Shown here one piece after another: positions 41,820 through 55,131 of a stretch of DNA of 64,000 nt (its first letter is position 1; each line of letters begins with the position of its first letter). The stretch is from Hyparrhenia diplandra (Eukaryota; Streptophyta; Magnoliopsida; Poales; Poaceae): NCBI GenBank assembly GCA_015847255.1, contig JADLZK010009267.1:62001-126000 (forward strand), written 5' to 3'. A program made the translations under genes and the position numbers. The notes beneath the pieces were generated by a model. It was not told where the DNA came from and did not search any database. It worked only from the letters and a program-made list of their open reading frames with translations.

Positions 41820-44800
41820 TCAAACATATCCTTGAGGACTGAGAGATGATAAGCAACAAAATGAATTTCCTAGTAATCGATGTCTCGTTGTCCTATCTCG
41901 GTGTGATCCTTTGGAAAGTCGAGTAGAAACTCAATCTCATCATGCTCTAGAGGAGCAACCTTGTTTAAGCCAAACCCAAGCAAGATTCCATTTCCTACAC
42001 CCTCTAACAAAATCTTCGAACTCTTGGAGGACTGTTTGTAAGTGTAACACGAACCCTTTTCGATAATTTCTCATTGTCAAACAACTAAAGCGATGCCTTG
42101 AGTCCCGTGACGATCACCCCATGATAGTCACCACCTCTTTGCGAGGAGGGTATGCTTTAGATAAAATCTTTTAGAGTTTTTTGTCGGCCTTATTCATAGT
42201 CGACCATTTCCTCTTTTGGACCGTCCTAGAGCTACACAGAATCTACCGAGCAACAATACATGCGCGATAGCGACGTTGCTGACCCCAACGAAGTTCACTA
42301 CTAGTTGTGGTTTCATAATCGGTATCCCTTTTTTTGGCTCCACTATTGACAGATATGTCTCTTAAGGCATTTAGGATATTAATAAGGTGTTCATGAAATA
42401 GGGGAACTTAGTACATTTGATGTCATAGATCACAAGTGATGAGTACAAAACATGAAAAATGTTAGTATAGTTTGATCTATGTAGTAAGGTTTAGTATAAC
42501 ATGATTAAGTCATAATAACTAAGCACTAGTAATGTTTAATAGATAGAAGTAAGTAACAAGTACCAATTTAGCACATATAGGTTAATTATATAGGCATATA
42601 ATAAAGTGTTCATAAAATCAAAAATATCACTAAATTTGATGTTAATGATTATTTTAAAAAACAGAAGTAACGAGTGCTTGATTTAGACGGTGTTAATCTC
42701 TTAGCCTTTATGCACCTTAAGGAAAGTAAGGTCGATTGATTATGATTCTTGGAATTGAGGCTGATCGTCAATGTCTTTTGGATAAATTTTGGGCAGTTAT
42801 ATATTTTGACGCATCATATGTAAACTCATAAGGTGGTTATTCTTAATTATCAAGGGATACTATCTATCTTTCATTTTGTACCTCAAAAGATTATAAATGC
42901 CCATATCACCAATTTATAATCCTATTTATTAAAAGCATACACTATAACATTATTAATTAGTGTTGCTACTTCGATATCTTATACTTATATATAATAAGTT
43001 TGATTTGCTACCCACTACTCCAATATAAATACCAACAAGTCCACATTACACCCCACATTTGGATTTTTCTTAATTTAGCCATACTCACAACAAAAAAGAG
43101 AGAGTAGTGAGGAGTGAGGGAGAGAGCAATTTCAAAGAAAGAGTGTTTGTCCAAGAAGAGAGAGAGAGCAAAGTGGAGAGTGAGGGAGAGAGCAATTTCA
43201 AAGAATGGACTAGCATCCCCTCAACCTTGCCCTTCCCCTTTTATAGGAGATGTGGGAGGTGGAGGTTTGATTCCTTCACCTAGGGTGTCTCACAATTACA
43301 AATATGTCCATATAAATTACAACTAGGCTCTAAATACTCACTTAAGCTTAGTAATTGGGACATGGGGGCCTCACATATAGCATGCAACCAACAATAGTCC
43401 CTTAGCTATTAGGTTTCAAGCTAGAAGTATAATACACATTGAAAATATGAGGCCTAATTACAGCTTAGACTTAGTTTCTAGGATTGCCTTTTGCAACTTA
43501 TAGGTGCATATGCCTCGCTATAAACTTCATCTCAAAAACCTAGTGGTAAAAAGGGCATGGAGAAATGAGCAAGCACATCAATATCATCTATACTCTATAG
43601 ATACATATGTCTCTATCCGGTCTTTGGTAACAACCTTCACTAGCGCTTCATGATTTCACTTTTGATGATTGACCCTTTACTTGGCCTTGGGCACCTCGAT
43701 AACTTTACTTTGTGGATGAGCCTTCGCTAATGTAATGGAAGTAGATGTAATAGGTGAAGTAGTTATTGATGTTCATAATGACATGATTTTATACCCTTCT
43801 TCAAACCCATCCATGTACTACAAAATAAAAAAAGAGATTAGATTTCCATGAAGATATTTTATGCAAATAACAAAGTTCCACATGTATATGGAGCATGTTT
43901 ATATGTAGGAGTGCACCTAGCAAAGGTGGGGCTAAGGGGCACACTATGTAGGTCAGCTGACCCCACATGGAGACCCCCTAAACCTCAAAATTTGGTGGAT
44001 ATGAAGAACCACATAAAGTGAGCATAGTAACATTAATTCAATGTCGATGGATATCGAGATAAGCAAGTATGTGTTCATGACATTATTAGAACATGTTCAA
44101 AGCCCTTAACAAAATAGGTAGCTCTAAAGAAACTAGAGCCTTGCTTTGTTTCCTAAACAACTTATAATCTAAATTCCACAGTCTCACACATTCTCTAGTT
44201 ATTGTCCTCATAGTTCCATAATATAGTAACAATAGTGGTAGCATTATAATACCTCTATTATGAGTAACATCTTACTCACTTGCTACCAAGTCCCTAAGGA
44301 TGGTAGCTACATGAGTCTAACAAACTCGTAAGACTCATAGGATAAAGATATTTATGTAGGTGAGTTCCAAACAATAGTGCATGTAAAATAAATAGGTCAT
44401 GCACTAGGATTTGCCTAGGTCTATAACTTGCATAAATAAAAGTTAGTTAGTATCACTTTGTCTTCAAGATGTGATCACCGCAATTTTTAGGGATTGATGA
44501 CCATCACGCCATGGATCCCACATCTTGTAGTTGATCCATCAATCCACCAACATACCCAAATGATACACATGGATGCAATGTATGCAAAAAGATGAAACAT
44601 GCATAAGCAATATGTTTCAAAGATGACAATAGGGAAGTAATAGGGAGAACATCGTCATGGTGAACTAGGATACGAATCGCACTAAGGTTCAACCTTCAAC
44701 TATATGATCCTCACTCATAGGGACTCTAGTGAGTTCGTTATTAAGTTCAATTGTATAAGGTAGGATCCATTAATTAATTAGTTAAAAACAAAGGTTATGG

Positions 44801-45497
44801 TCAACTTTACTTTTTCTTAACATGATGGCTTATCAATAGTATCTTGATTTGATTATATAATGTGTATCACAAAGTTGCACCATCCTAGTGATTAAAGATA
44901 ACAAGTCAACACATAGGCAGAGCACATATGAACAAGCAAATTGGAGGTGGCTTTTAGTGGTTTTGTTATATAGACCTCACTTTGATGTACAAAGTGATTA
45001 TGACCAACATATCATACACACAAGAACACACATACCAAACCTAGTGTCTAAGTAGATAATTATGCCACCCAAAATATAATACACACAAAATCATAAATGG
45101 AAGCACACAAGCATATATAATAAATGTGTGACAGTATTTATTGTAGGTGCCAAAAGGCACGATGAGTGTAAAGGAGCTCTTGGCTAATAAGAGGGACGGT
45201 TCGAATGCTCCTCACAAGTCATTCATGGCTTTTTGGCATTTAAGGTACAATGAGCTTGGGAGTAAAATCAAAATATATAGTTGGTTCTCATACATCACTA
45301 GGAGTTGGTCTTCTAGCATGGTATTCCTAACATCCATACTTGCTGCCTTTCTTCAAATGGCAAATATTTGGCAAGGTCAACATATATGAATTTCTTCAAG
45401 GATGCACTCCTTTTGGCCTTACCATAGGATTTGGAGATCTTGGGATTAGAGCAAGTGTAAATTATTAATGTAGTTGGTAGCTCATGATAGATGTTGG
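41820..45497. other. Long AT-rich stretch without recognised genes
   Basis: I found no open frame with a family pattern, no LTR or MITE ends and no RNA gene. A short duplication gagtgagggagagagcaatt lies near 43108 and 43178 in a purine-rich patch. This 3.7-kb piece may be old decayed repeat. Confidence 0.4.
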
Positions 45498-47721
45498 ATA
45501 GCTGAAAAGGTCCCTTGTGGTTTTGGTAATTGAGTGTCAACATTAGGTGAACTAATATGTGTGATTGAGATAATACACGGGGAGATTAGTTCACACGTGA
45601 TGATGCAATGAATGAGCTTATTGCGCATGAGACATGACATGGAGTCATGTGACCAAGGTGGTGAAGATCAAGGCAAGGCTTGGCTCGATGGACCGGTTGC
45701 AAGTGTGAAGGGCAAGTCGAGGGACTTGGCGCCGATGGACCCGACGCAACGGTGAAGAGCAAGTGAGGTCAAGATCGATGGATCAAGAAGGTCATGTGAT
45801 GATATGAAATGGATCATATCATTGTTGATCATGTTGATGCATTTGTTGCATCGGCACTCAAAGATGGAGCGGAATGGAAATGCGCAAGGCAAAGGTATAA
45901 CCTATAGGGCATTTCATTTCGCCTGTCATTAGAGCTTAGAGAAGTTTATGACCGGGTTTAGGATAGATGGCCGTACTATTAAGAGGGGCAAACTTTTTTT
46001 TTTTGAAATTAAGCGGGGCAAACTTGTTTGCATATCGGTCATCTAGTGCCACTTGTGCGATCTAACTTTGCGATGTGTTAGGATTGAGTGGCGTGGTAAG
46101 AGCTAACCCGGCCTTTGAAATGATTGTGAAAATGCTAACACACTTGCACATGGTGATGTTCACATGGTGGTGTTGGCACATTTGCAAAGGCGGCAGTTGA
46201 TTGCGAGGGTTGAGTTGGGTTTGGGAACCGCTCATCCTCCCGCCGAGCTTGCAAGGCGGGATTCGGCGCTTTTGAGAAAATGAGATACATATTTTCTATT
46301 ATTCTTGCCGGATGCATCGTGGTGGTGAAAACATGCTATTACTCGTGCTCAAGTTTGGTATACTTGATGGGTAGCATGTCGAAGCGAAGGCGTCGGTGAA
46401 TTGGTGAAATTTTCACTGGAAAATGGTGACGAAGCACCGACAGGAGCGTGGATCGGACTCATGGTTTTGACCGACTTTCCGGTGGGTGTGTCCGGCAGAG
46501 AGCTTGTTTTTGGTGTGGTCGACGGTCGGCCGACGCGACTCTCATCCGGCATCCGGTCTTTGGACGGACGCGATGCGGAAGCATGCATGCTCCAGGTTGT
46601 TTTTGTGGGGCCAGGGCCTTGTCCGCCTCCTCGACCGGACGCTCGTCGGGAGCGACCGGACGCTTGACCGACCCGGGCTGGTGAGTTCGGGCCTGTGCGT
46701 CCGATCGGTCTTGCCAGTAAAACACCCCAACGGCTCTATTTTGGCTTGTGGCTATAAATAGATGGGGTGGGGCTTTGGCGGGTGGCTTAGCACCTTGGGG
46801 ACTTTGTGTCCATGCTTGAGAGTGCTTGAGAGCCCTCCCACTCACATATGCTTGATATCGTTCATCCAATTGAGTGAGAGATCGAAGTTCTAGTGCGTTG
46901 CGTTGGATCGCATTCGTGGCACTAGGTGATCGTGTTGCAAGCGGTGTGCTTGTTTCTCCTCGAGGTTGCCACCTCCTAGGCGGCTTGGTGGCAAGAGACT
47001 TCATGAAGCATGCAAAGAAGCTTGTGCGGTGCTCGAAGAAGAGATTGTGAGAGGTTCATGCTCACCTCGCGGGGATCGTGAAGAGCAACTCTAGTGGAGC
47101 GTGTTATTGAGCTACCACACTTGTGTGTGGGTTCACACGGTACCCTCTGAGGGATTGTGTCACGCCCCATTTTTGAGGTTCCTTAATCACACGTATTTGC
47201 GCCAGGATCATGCACAAATACGCCTAATTAAGTATAGATATGATATCAAAAACTATACTTTTATTGCTATTGAGAAAAAAATATGATACAAGGTTTGGGG
47301 TTTATATGATTCGGCCTTGGCCTAACATCCTAAGCCTATCAGAGATCCTACGCAGCACCTATACCAGGGCTCCATTCCTACATGCAAGCTTGGAGTGTGG
47401 ACAAACCCTTAGACTTACTCCTACTATTACACGATCCTATAACTCGGTCACAACAACGTAACTCCTTCATGTGCGTCTCCGTCTTTTGAGGTACTCCTCG
47501 TGGTTCCATCCTTGTGTCGGCCTTAGTAGCTTGATTTCCTTGGATACATACGCGGCCGACATTCTAAAAATAGAAAAAAGGGGGTGAGTACTTTGCATTA
47601 CTTTCGGCAAGTCCAAACCAGGGGTGGGTAATTATTAGGGGTTGGGCCCTTAAAGAGAGTCTCTAAAAAAGCCGCTCTCGCTAGTTCTGAGTTAATTATT
47701 ATCCAAGCTCAAGGTAACGAG

Positions 47722-49159
47722 TGTTGACTTTTTGTTATAGCATAAAATTACTAGTCAACTAAACATGAAAAAGGACTTAAAATGAATAACAACATAAGTT
47801 TAGGGGTTTAACTAACATAATTCCACAAGCTTTGGTGATTTATATATTTTCGAGGGACTTTAATAGATAATTCTGAGAATAATGGAGAAAGTTAGGAATA
47901 TACAAGGCATAAGAAGATCGGACTTGTCCGTGAAACAACTCAACCCGAAAAGTGGACTAAAACATTCTAGAAGGTACGAGAGGACACCGGAAGAAACGGG
48001 AAGCCGAGGTGGCACGCCACGGCGGCCGCCAATGGCACCCCGGGCGGTCGCAAAGTCTGATAACAATCGAGGTCCATCTTCGTAGGTCGGTTTGTAACCG
48101 ACTTTGAGGTTGTATCTACACTATTGCCAAGGTCGGTTTGATCCAAGGGTTCACGTTCATCGCCAAGGCCTATATAAGAAGACCCCCGCCTTTGTGGTTA
48201 AACCCTAATTCATTCTATCTCATTATTCATTATTTCTCGGTTGTAGAGGTGTCCCAATGTAAGGATAACCTCTCTCTCGGGATTAGTGAATTAGAGGTAG
48301 ATTAGAAGTAGATTAGATATGTAATTAGAGATAGATTAGACATGAAATTAGAACTAAATTAGATCTAACTTAGATCTAATCAAGAATAAAGGAGAGAGAA
48401 GCTATGCTCTTGTTCGGAGATGTCTTGAGTATGGTATGTCTTTGTATCTTCTTTACAAGACTTATGATTCATATATTTATCTTCTCTATTTACTTCCATT
48501 ATTTTCATATATTTGGGTAAGTATAGTTGTTATGTTATTGCATGGGATCTCCGCTCGTATTGAGTGCTCTAGTTATTCATGGTAGCTAGAGTAGTAATCT
48601 ATAGTATAGACATGGTGTCTAGGCTATAGGTTACCCGAGGTTGCGCCCTAAACCTACGGATAGTTGTGGTAGCCCGGGGGTGGCGGCCTGTCGGGCCTAT
48701 GTAGTCCACCACGCACGGTTTGGTGTTTTTTCAGAGAGCTTTTAGGCGACCTTCTCCCAACTACCTTCTTCCCAGTCTTTCTCGAGAGTTGGAAAGGAAC
48801 TGTTGCTCCAAAGTGTATTAGTATAATTGCTATCATAGAACCTAAGTAATAGAGAATTACCCAAGAACCTTGATCTCTCCCTTTGACCTCTTGATTAGTT
48901 TAATTATTCTTTGACATCTTAGGTAGCTTATTATTTTATGCTTTGATATTAATTATCCTTTAACAATTACCCCTCACTATAGTCTAGTGGTTTGCTAAGT
49001 TAGTGGATACATGATTGTGACTTATTAGAATTCTTTAGCCGAGCTTCCCCGTGGATACGATACTCTAGAATACTCATCCTAGGGAAAAGCTACAATGGTA
49101 TGTGTTCTGTGCGCTTGTAGAATCCTTCATATTCTTTTAGCACTTAACAAATGCTAACA
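47722..49159 (+). mobile_element. Gypsy solo LTR, 1438 bp, innermost of the nest
   Basis: It starts tgttgactttttgttatagc and ends cttaacaaatgctaaca, with exact target duplication acgag (47717-47721 and 49160-49164). It is a close relative of 37826-39252, including the ctatataag TATA box near 48172. Confidence 0.9.
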
Positions 49160-51280
49160 ACGAGTCACATACCAGATTGTGTTTCTAATCATAGATGTTC
49201 CGGCCTAGCATTTGTCCATTCCAAGGACGTGGCTATTCGAATAGGTTTAAATAACTCTGCAGAGGTTGTACAAATTTCCCCACACGATAGGCGTTGTCTA
49301 CACCACGGCTAATGGTTCGACAGGCCCAACGAGATTCCGTACCCGCTTGGGTGCTACCCTAGGTGTATTGGTATAATCCTCACCACGACTTCTTAGGGGT
49401 TGGAAGGATGACGCATCATCCTAGACAATATGGTGATACCAAATCACCCGCGGCTTTACAAGTAATACCTTATTACCCAACCTATACTGTGAACACCACA
49501 CTCAATCATCAATATGTGCCTCTAGCCTTTGCGCCCGCTCGCGCCCAAACATTTACGTGGAAGATCACTTTCGGCATCCACGCCAACCGGACCATGGGGC
49601 CACTCTCCCCATGTTTGCTTCCAATAGGTCGTTTGCCTACTCCGGCCACCTTGGCTCCAGATTATACCTCAACCCAACGGGGTGTGAAATCAAGCCGTCC
49701 CATCTCGGCGTGTGGTTGTACGAAATATCGCACTAGGTAGAAGGTCTATGAACCGGTCCTTAGGGAGGCGAGCATCTCTCCGCGGGATTCATCCCCGATT
49801 GTGTATAGTCCACCGCCATGTAGACTATCACCACTCGCCTTTTTGTTGGAGGGTTCACATGATTTCTTAAGTCATATTATCGACAAAGCCTAGCGAAGCC
49901 TCACGCACATAGCCCATGAGTACTCCCGCACGGCTTGCCCCGGTTATACTTATCTTAACATCTTATTAAACATTACAGTAAATTAGGTCAGGTTAAGGGG
50001 GTAAGGACTTGCCTCTATCCGCTGAAGAGTATATCCAAGGTTCTTGTCTTGTGTGCTCTGGCTCCTATGTCTTGGCGTAGCGATGCTCCTAGATTCATCG
50101 GGTGGTCTCGGTATCGACAAACATGAAACACGAGCATAACAATCAAAGCATACGATGTTCCTACGTGGGTTAGCTCTGGGAGATGATGGATAGATTACTA
50201 TCTACTCCTATCATTATTACGTAAGTTTGAAGTATGATAGGATAGAGAGAATCCATCCATCAAGAGGGTTCCTACTACCGGGTTAGCGAGGTACGGATGC
50301 CTGACGGAGAATCAAACCACATCATTAATGTTCGCTATCATGTAAACCTGAAGAACATGACATGGTTGGTTTCCTATAGGCTCGCACGAGGTTAGCGACA
50401 CATACGCGTATACCCGTATGTTGGGCGTACCTTATGTGTGTAGAGGACATGTATACCAGTGTGTGTGTGTGTCACAGAGTACACATACACAAGTATGCGA
50501 CTAGGTTAGGGGGTTAGCCATGCGTAGATATATTCGATAGGCGTGTACGTATATTTATTTATATTTCAAAATACCACTCCATGCAATTATATACATACAT
50601 AACCTACCGCGTATGTCTAGCATGTGGAGAACTACATGTATGTATATTCGAGTACTCGTGTACGTGAGAGTGTACATGCATACAAGAATATACAGTGCAA
50701 GGTGTGGGTTAGAGGAAGGGCGAACTAGGGTTTACGTTAATCTACGATGCACGATTAAATAATAAAATAAAGAGCACAACATAAACTAGAATTTAAATGG
50801 GCATCAAATATTGGAACAAGGGCATGGAAATGTAGGGTATGTTATTTGAGGAATTTAGGAAGTGGAATGGATTAATTTGGAGTTGGAATGGAAAAGATAT
50901 TAATTTCCAAAGTTTTAATAGGATTTCAATAAATGAATTAAACTTTGGAAATATTTTCTGGAATTTTGAAAATAGGGAAACTGGAATGTAAAGGCTTGGG
51001 TAGGATGTAGAGTGTACCTAGTTTATTAGAAATTTTCTCGGGATTTTTTACGTAACTGGAAAATGGATTTATAAACCTCCGTGTACACTCGTCGGGTGGC
51101 CGTAGCTTTTTCATTCGTGCTGACGCGCGGGGTCCAGGTCGACAGTGGACCGGCCGGTTACTGTTCGGTGGATACGGTCCACAGCCACATGAGCCGATCT
51201 AGGGTTCCCTCCTCTTATTTCTGTGTTCCACATAGACCAAGTGTATGGACCAAGAAAAGAGAGAGGTGAACCATTGACAT

Positions 51281-52267
51281 GTGGGCCCCCTAGGAGACAT
51301 GGCGTACAGCCTTTTGGGTCACGGATTTGGCCTTGGTGTCGCCGTGTCGCCGCGTACTGAACTGTGCCCGTCGTCGTTGCCTTCTGTCTTCATCCACTCG
51401 TCACCGATAGGGAGAGAGAGAGAGAGAGAGAGAGCAGGCAAAGCAGAGCGGCGGCGCTGGGGTAGGCAGAGGGGAGTGTGGCGCTTGCGGCGGCGAGGGA
51501 GGCGGTTGGCGAGCGCGTTGGTGACGGACAGCATGCTTAGGCGGCCTGCTGAGCGCGGCGCGGTGGTGGCAGGGCGAGGCGTGGACAGTGGCGTGCGTCG
51601 TCGACTCTGCCTGGCCGCGCGGCGAGCACAGCTTCGGGCAGCGGTGCTAGCGCGGCGGTGGGCAGCGAGCGGCGGCTATGGTGGCTGGCATGGCGAGTTC
51701 GTGGGCGTGGACATGGCGCGGCTGTGCGGAGCTGAGCGGCGTGGTCGCGAGCGCGGCGAGGCGACGTTGGTGGTGGACAGAGCGCGTCCGTGCGCGCGGC
51801 ATGGCGAGGCGGGGCGCCGCGTGACGCGGCGGCGAGCTGCGAGGCTAGTGGCGAGGGGCGGCAGTGACGGGCGTGGCCGCGGCGAGGCTCTGGACGCGAT
51901 GGCGAGCACGCGTGCTGTGGCGAGGCGAGCTTGGCAACTAGGCGGCGCGTCCGTGCGCGGCGCAGACAGTGGAGCAGAGCATCAGCGAGAGGAAGAGGAG
52001 AAGAGCCCGGGGTGGAAGAAGCTGAGCCCGAGCTCGAGGGGCGAGTTCAACCGGTGGCCATGGCTGGCCTTTTATAGGCGCGGAGGGCAGCGGCTTGCTG
52101 GGAGATATCTTCCGGCAAGTCGAGCAGGCTCCAGCTCGACGCCATCGATGAGCTCCAGCTGGTGCCCATGGTGCAGTGGAGGTGGTGACCGGAGCTGTGT
52201 TGGCGTCGACGGGCACAGCGGATGTCGGCAGATGGCGACGACGGTGAAGGGTGGTGGCTGGAGGTGA
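51281..52267 (+). other. 328-codon GC-rich open frame inside the nested LTR element
   Basis: The frame is Arg/Ala/Gly-rich with no recognisable domain, and other frames on both strands over this block are also long (for example 52047-52757 minus). The related copy at 58740-59450 does not keep the frame. It is most likely a chance open frame in GC-rich LTR DNA, but is listed because of its length. Confidence 0.2.
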
Positions 52268-54076
52268 GCTGGACATGGGGACAGTGGAGGTGATGGGATG
52301 GGTCGGTGGTGGAAGCGCCATTGATGGCGACTGTGGCGGAGCAGGGTGGGCAGAGGTCAGTGGGGTGGCTTGTTTGCAGGTCGATGGTGCTGGCATGATG
52401 GGACAGCTCGGGGCGAGGCGGCTGTAGTGCGGTCAGCGGCGCTGTGACGCGCGTGCTGTGCGTGGGGGCAGATAGGAGGAAGGGGATGGAACTGTCATCC
52501 CGGGCCCGCTTGTCATAGATAGAATAGAAGAGGAGGGCAAGGACGTTGGGCTGCTGCCACTGTGCTACTGCGCTGGGCCACTTGGCCAGCTTGGGCCTGC
52601 TGGCCTGCTCGGGATGGAGGAAGGGAGTGGCCGGATGCTGGGCTTGGCCCATTGCGGTAGTGAGGAGGAGGCCGGTCCAGAAGAAGGAAATGAGCCCGTG
52701 GCTGTTTTTCTTTACTAAATTCCCTTTCCATTTCCCTTTGTATTTATACACACACATATACTTATTTATGTGTGCATGTATATGTCACCATGCTCTCGTA
52801 TATATTTATATACATATTTATATACACGTACGTATATTGGGATACACACACATACATATATTACGATTTGTATGTACCCACATACCATTGGTATATAAAT
52901 ATGAGACGACTTCTTTATTTCCGAGAATAAATAAACTAGCACAATAATGTGAGGTGGGGACTTAGGATTTATGGATTGTTGGAGATGTGGCGGTTGGTAA
53001 ATCAAGGAGGAGGTCAAGGGTATTTGATGGGGTTGACAAGGGGGTGTTTGGGTGAAGGATGATCAAGGATTTATTTGGTGTTGGAAATTCAAGAGGAGGG
53101 TCAAGGGAAATATTGGGAGGAGGGTAACAAGGAATATTATTTGAGGTGTCCACAAGGAATAAATATTTGATGCCAAAATAAATCCTAGCTCAACAAACAA
53201 GCAAGCAAGACATACAATCATTCAAACAAGACCTAAATAAATCTATATGGTGAATTTGATGCAAGGTTTTCAAAAGCGGGTTTCGAGTTGAGCGAAATAA
53301 ATCAAGTTTTAGTTGAAATCATAAAAAGTTCAATTTTTTAGTGAATTTTAAAATGATGCAAAAACACGGGTGTTATAGATTGGCTAGAGGACTCACACCG
53401 TGTGAGGGACTCGATCGAGCTCCCATGTGGGATTTGGCACCGCCATTAAGCTTGAGGATCATCACCGGGTGATTCGCCAAACCGTGGAACCACCAAGGTG
53501 TTGGTCGACACAACGAGGAGTAGGGGAAGTTGGCAAGCTTCCCGAGACCTCGTAAAAAATCATCGGTGTCATCTTGTGTCCCACTTCGCGATGGTTTGCA
53601 ATCTCTTCATCACAAGCTTTCTTCTTATATTCACACATTGCTTGAGTAGTGTAGTTGTAACTATCTAGCTTGTGTAGCTTGTTTAGTTACTTTGCTTAGC
53701 TTGTGTAGCTAGGTAATTTGAGCCTTTGGGTTAGGCGTGTGTCGCCTTGTCCATTGTGCATCTAGTGAGCTTAGGGGCTTTGTGCTTTTGCTTACTAGAA
53801 TTGTGTAGGAGCTCACCCGTGCTTGAAGTACTAGTGCTTAGGTTTGTGTGACCTTGCAATAGAATTGATTAGAGCTCAAGCTAGGCTTGTCACCTCACTC
53901 TTCTTGTGTAGGATCTTTTGTGAGGTGATTTAGAGTCTTAGTTAGAGGGGTGAAAGTCTTGGCCAGACCGATAAGTTTAATTCCGCATTTGTTTCGGGTT
54001 AGCCGGTGCGATTAGTTTTTAAAAGGGACTATTCACCCCCCTCCCTTTAGTCCCCATCTCTCGACCCTTCAATAGC

Positions 54077-54913
54077 CGACTAGCTTGCATGAATAGGGCT
54101 CCATCATCCAGAGAGGTTCCCTCATTGTGATCAAACTTAGGAATCATGCATAAGCCATTTATTCTTTATTGTGTCTTTTCTATTGATTTTTTTGTTCACG
54201 GTTTTTTTTTCTAATTAAAGAGTAGGTATATAGATCAAACCGGAGAAGAGTTCTTTGATGATCGATGGGAGAAGATTATTCTTGCTATTGTAGGATAATT
54301 GCAGATTGGTCTTAACTATCTTGTGATTCTTGGGGTTGGACTATTTAGAGTAGAAAAAGTGTTTTATGATTTACCTCCTCATTTGGATAGAGCTTTGTTG
54401 CTTGTTATTGAGTAAATTTAGCTATGGGATATGGCTAGGGCAAAAGGTGTTTTTTTTTTACTTTTCCCAGACATCAGAGTAAAGTGTGTTTTCAGGTTAT
54501 AGTTATAGATCCATCCATAGAGCATCTTCATCGATTGATTTAAACTCATCCCCTTTCACTAAAAGCTGCAAAAAAAAAAAGGATTGAATGAAAAACATGC
54601 TTCACTATAGCTCATTTCATTAATTTGTTTTATCAAACCCTCAAAACCATCCCTCTCTCCCTCAAATGAAGGGAGAAACCATCGCCTTTTCTCAATCCAC
54701 AACCTTCATCTTCTCTCTTTGAGCATCCGGCCCCACGTTCTCGAGTATAGCACATTTGGGGTTCCATATATATATATATGGAAAGACACCTCCGGTTTTT
54801 TTTCACCCTCAATTCATGTAACACCTCATGAATGACATGTGTGTAGTGTTCTAACATAGTTATAATCGGGTTTTTTTAGACTCGATCACGAGCCCGAGCA
54901 TAGTTTAGTGGCA
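54077..54913. other. AT-rich stretch, nothing recognised
   Basis: It contains only simple A/T runs and a (ta)n tract near 54768. No gene or element end was recognised. Confidence 0.4.
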
Positions 54914-54916
54914 TTA

Positions 54917-55128
54917 GGGCACTCACAATGCGGACTCTATTATAAAGTCTAAACTTATTTATTATCATCATATTTAGTACATTTTGCTTATGTGCCGATG
55001 TGGCGGTATATTTATGGAAGTAAGAGTGAGAAAAACAAGACTCAAGTCTTATTTGGACTCCAAGTCCACGTTACCCAAGGTAATAAATAGTTTTAGACTC
55101 TATGGTAGAGTCCGCATTGTGAGTGCCC
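54917..55128. mobile_element. Tourist-type MITE, 212 bp
   Basis: The ends gggcactcacaatgcggact and the exact reverse of this form inverted repeats. They are flanked by tta at 54914-54916 and 55129-55131. The interior can fold back and has no coding capacity. Confidence 0.9.
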
Positions 55129-55131
55129 TTA

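Larger units (their letters stand above)
47158..53377 (-). mobile_element. Long LTR-like element (6.2 kb with insert) nested in the solo LTR
   Basis: It starts tgtcacgccccatttttgag and ends cacgggtgttata, ends like those of long grass Gypsy LTRs, with exact target duplication gattg (47153-47157 and 53378-53382). Without the inner LTR (47722-49159) it is about 4.8 kb. No gag or pol was found, so it is a long solo LTR or a non-coding element. A GC-rich block (51300-52700) contains a TATA-like CTATAAAAG on the minus strand near 52068, which suggests minus orientation. A second copy lies at 56740-60340. Confidence 0.75.
45503..54071 (+). mobile_element. Gypsy solo LTR split by a nested LTR element
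   Basis: The LTR itself is 45503-47157 plus 53383-54071. It starts tgaaaaggtcccttgtggtt and ends gaccctts-like (ccttca), with the exact target duplication atagc at 45498-45502 and 54072-54076. It is related to the solo LTRs at 22370 and 33249 but more diverged and longer (about 2.3 kb). The 6.2-kb insert at 47158-53377 has its own duplication. Confidence 0.88.

Noticed and set aside
42900..43340. Gene with TATA-like taaaataccaac and purine-rich leader
   Set aside because: The downstream frame (43114-43326) is low-complexity and lacks any family pattern or splice support.
51281..52267. 328-codon open frame as a real host gene
   Set aside because: It sits entirely inside a nested LTR-like element, overlaps long frames on the other strand, and is not kept in the related copy at 58740-59450.
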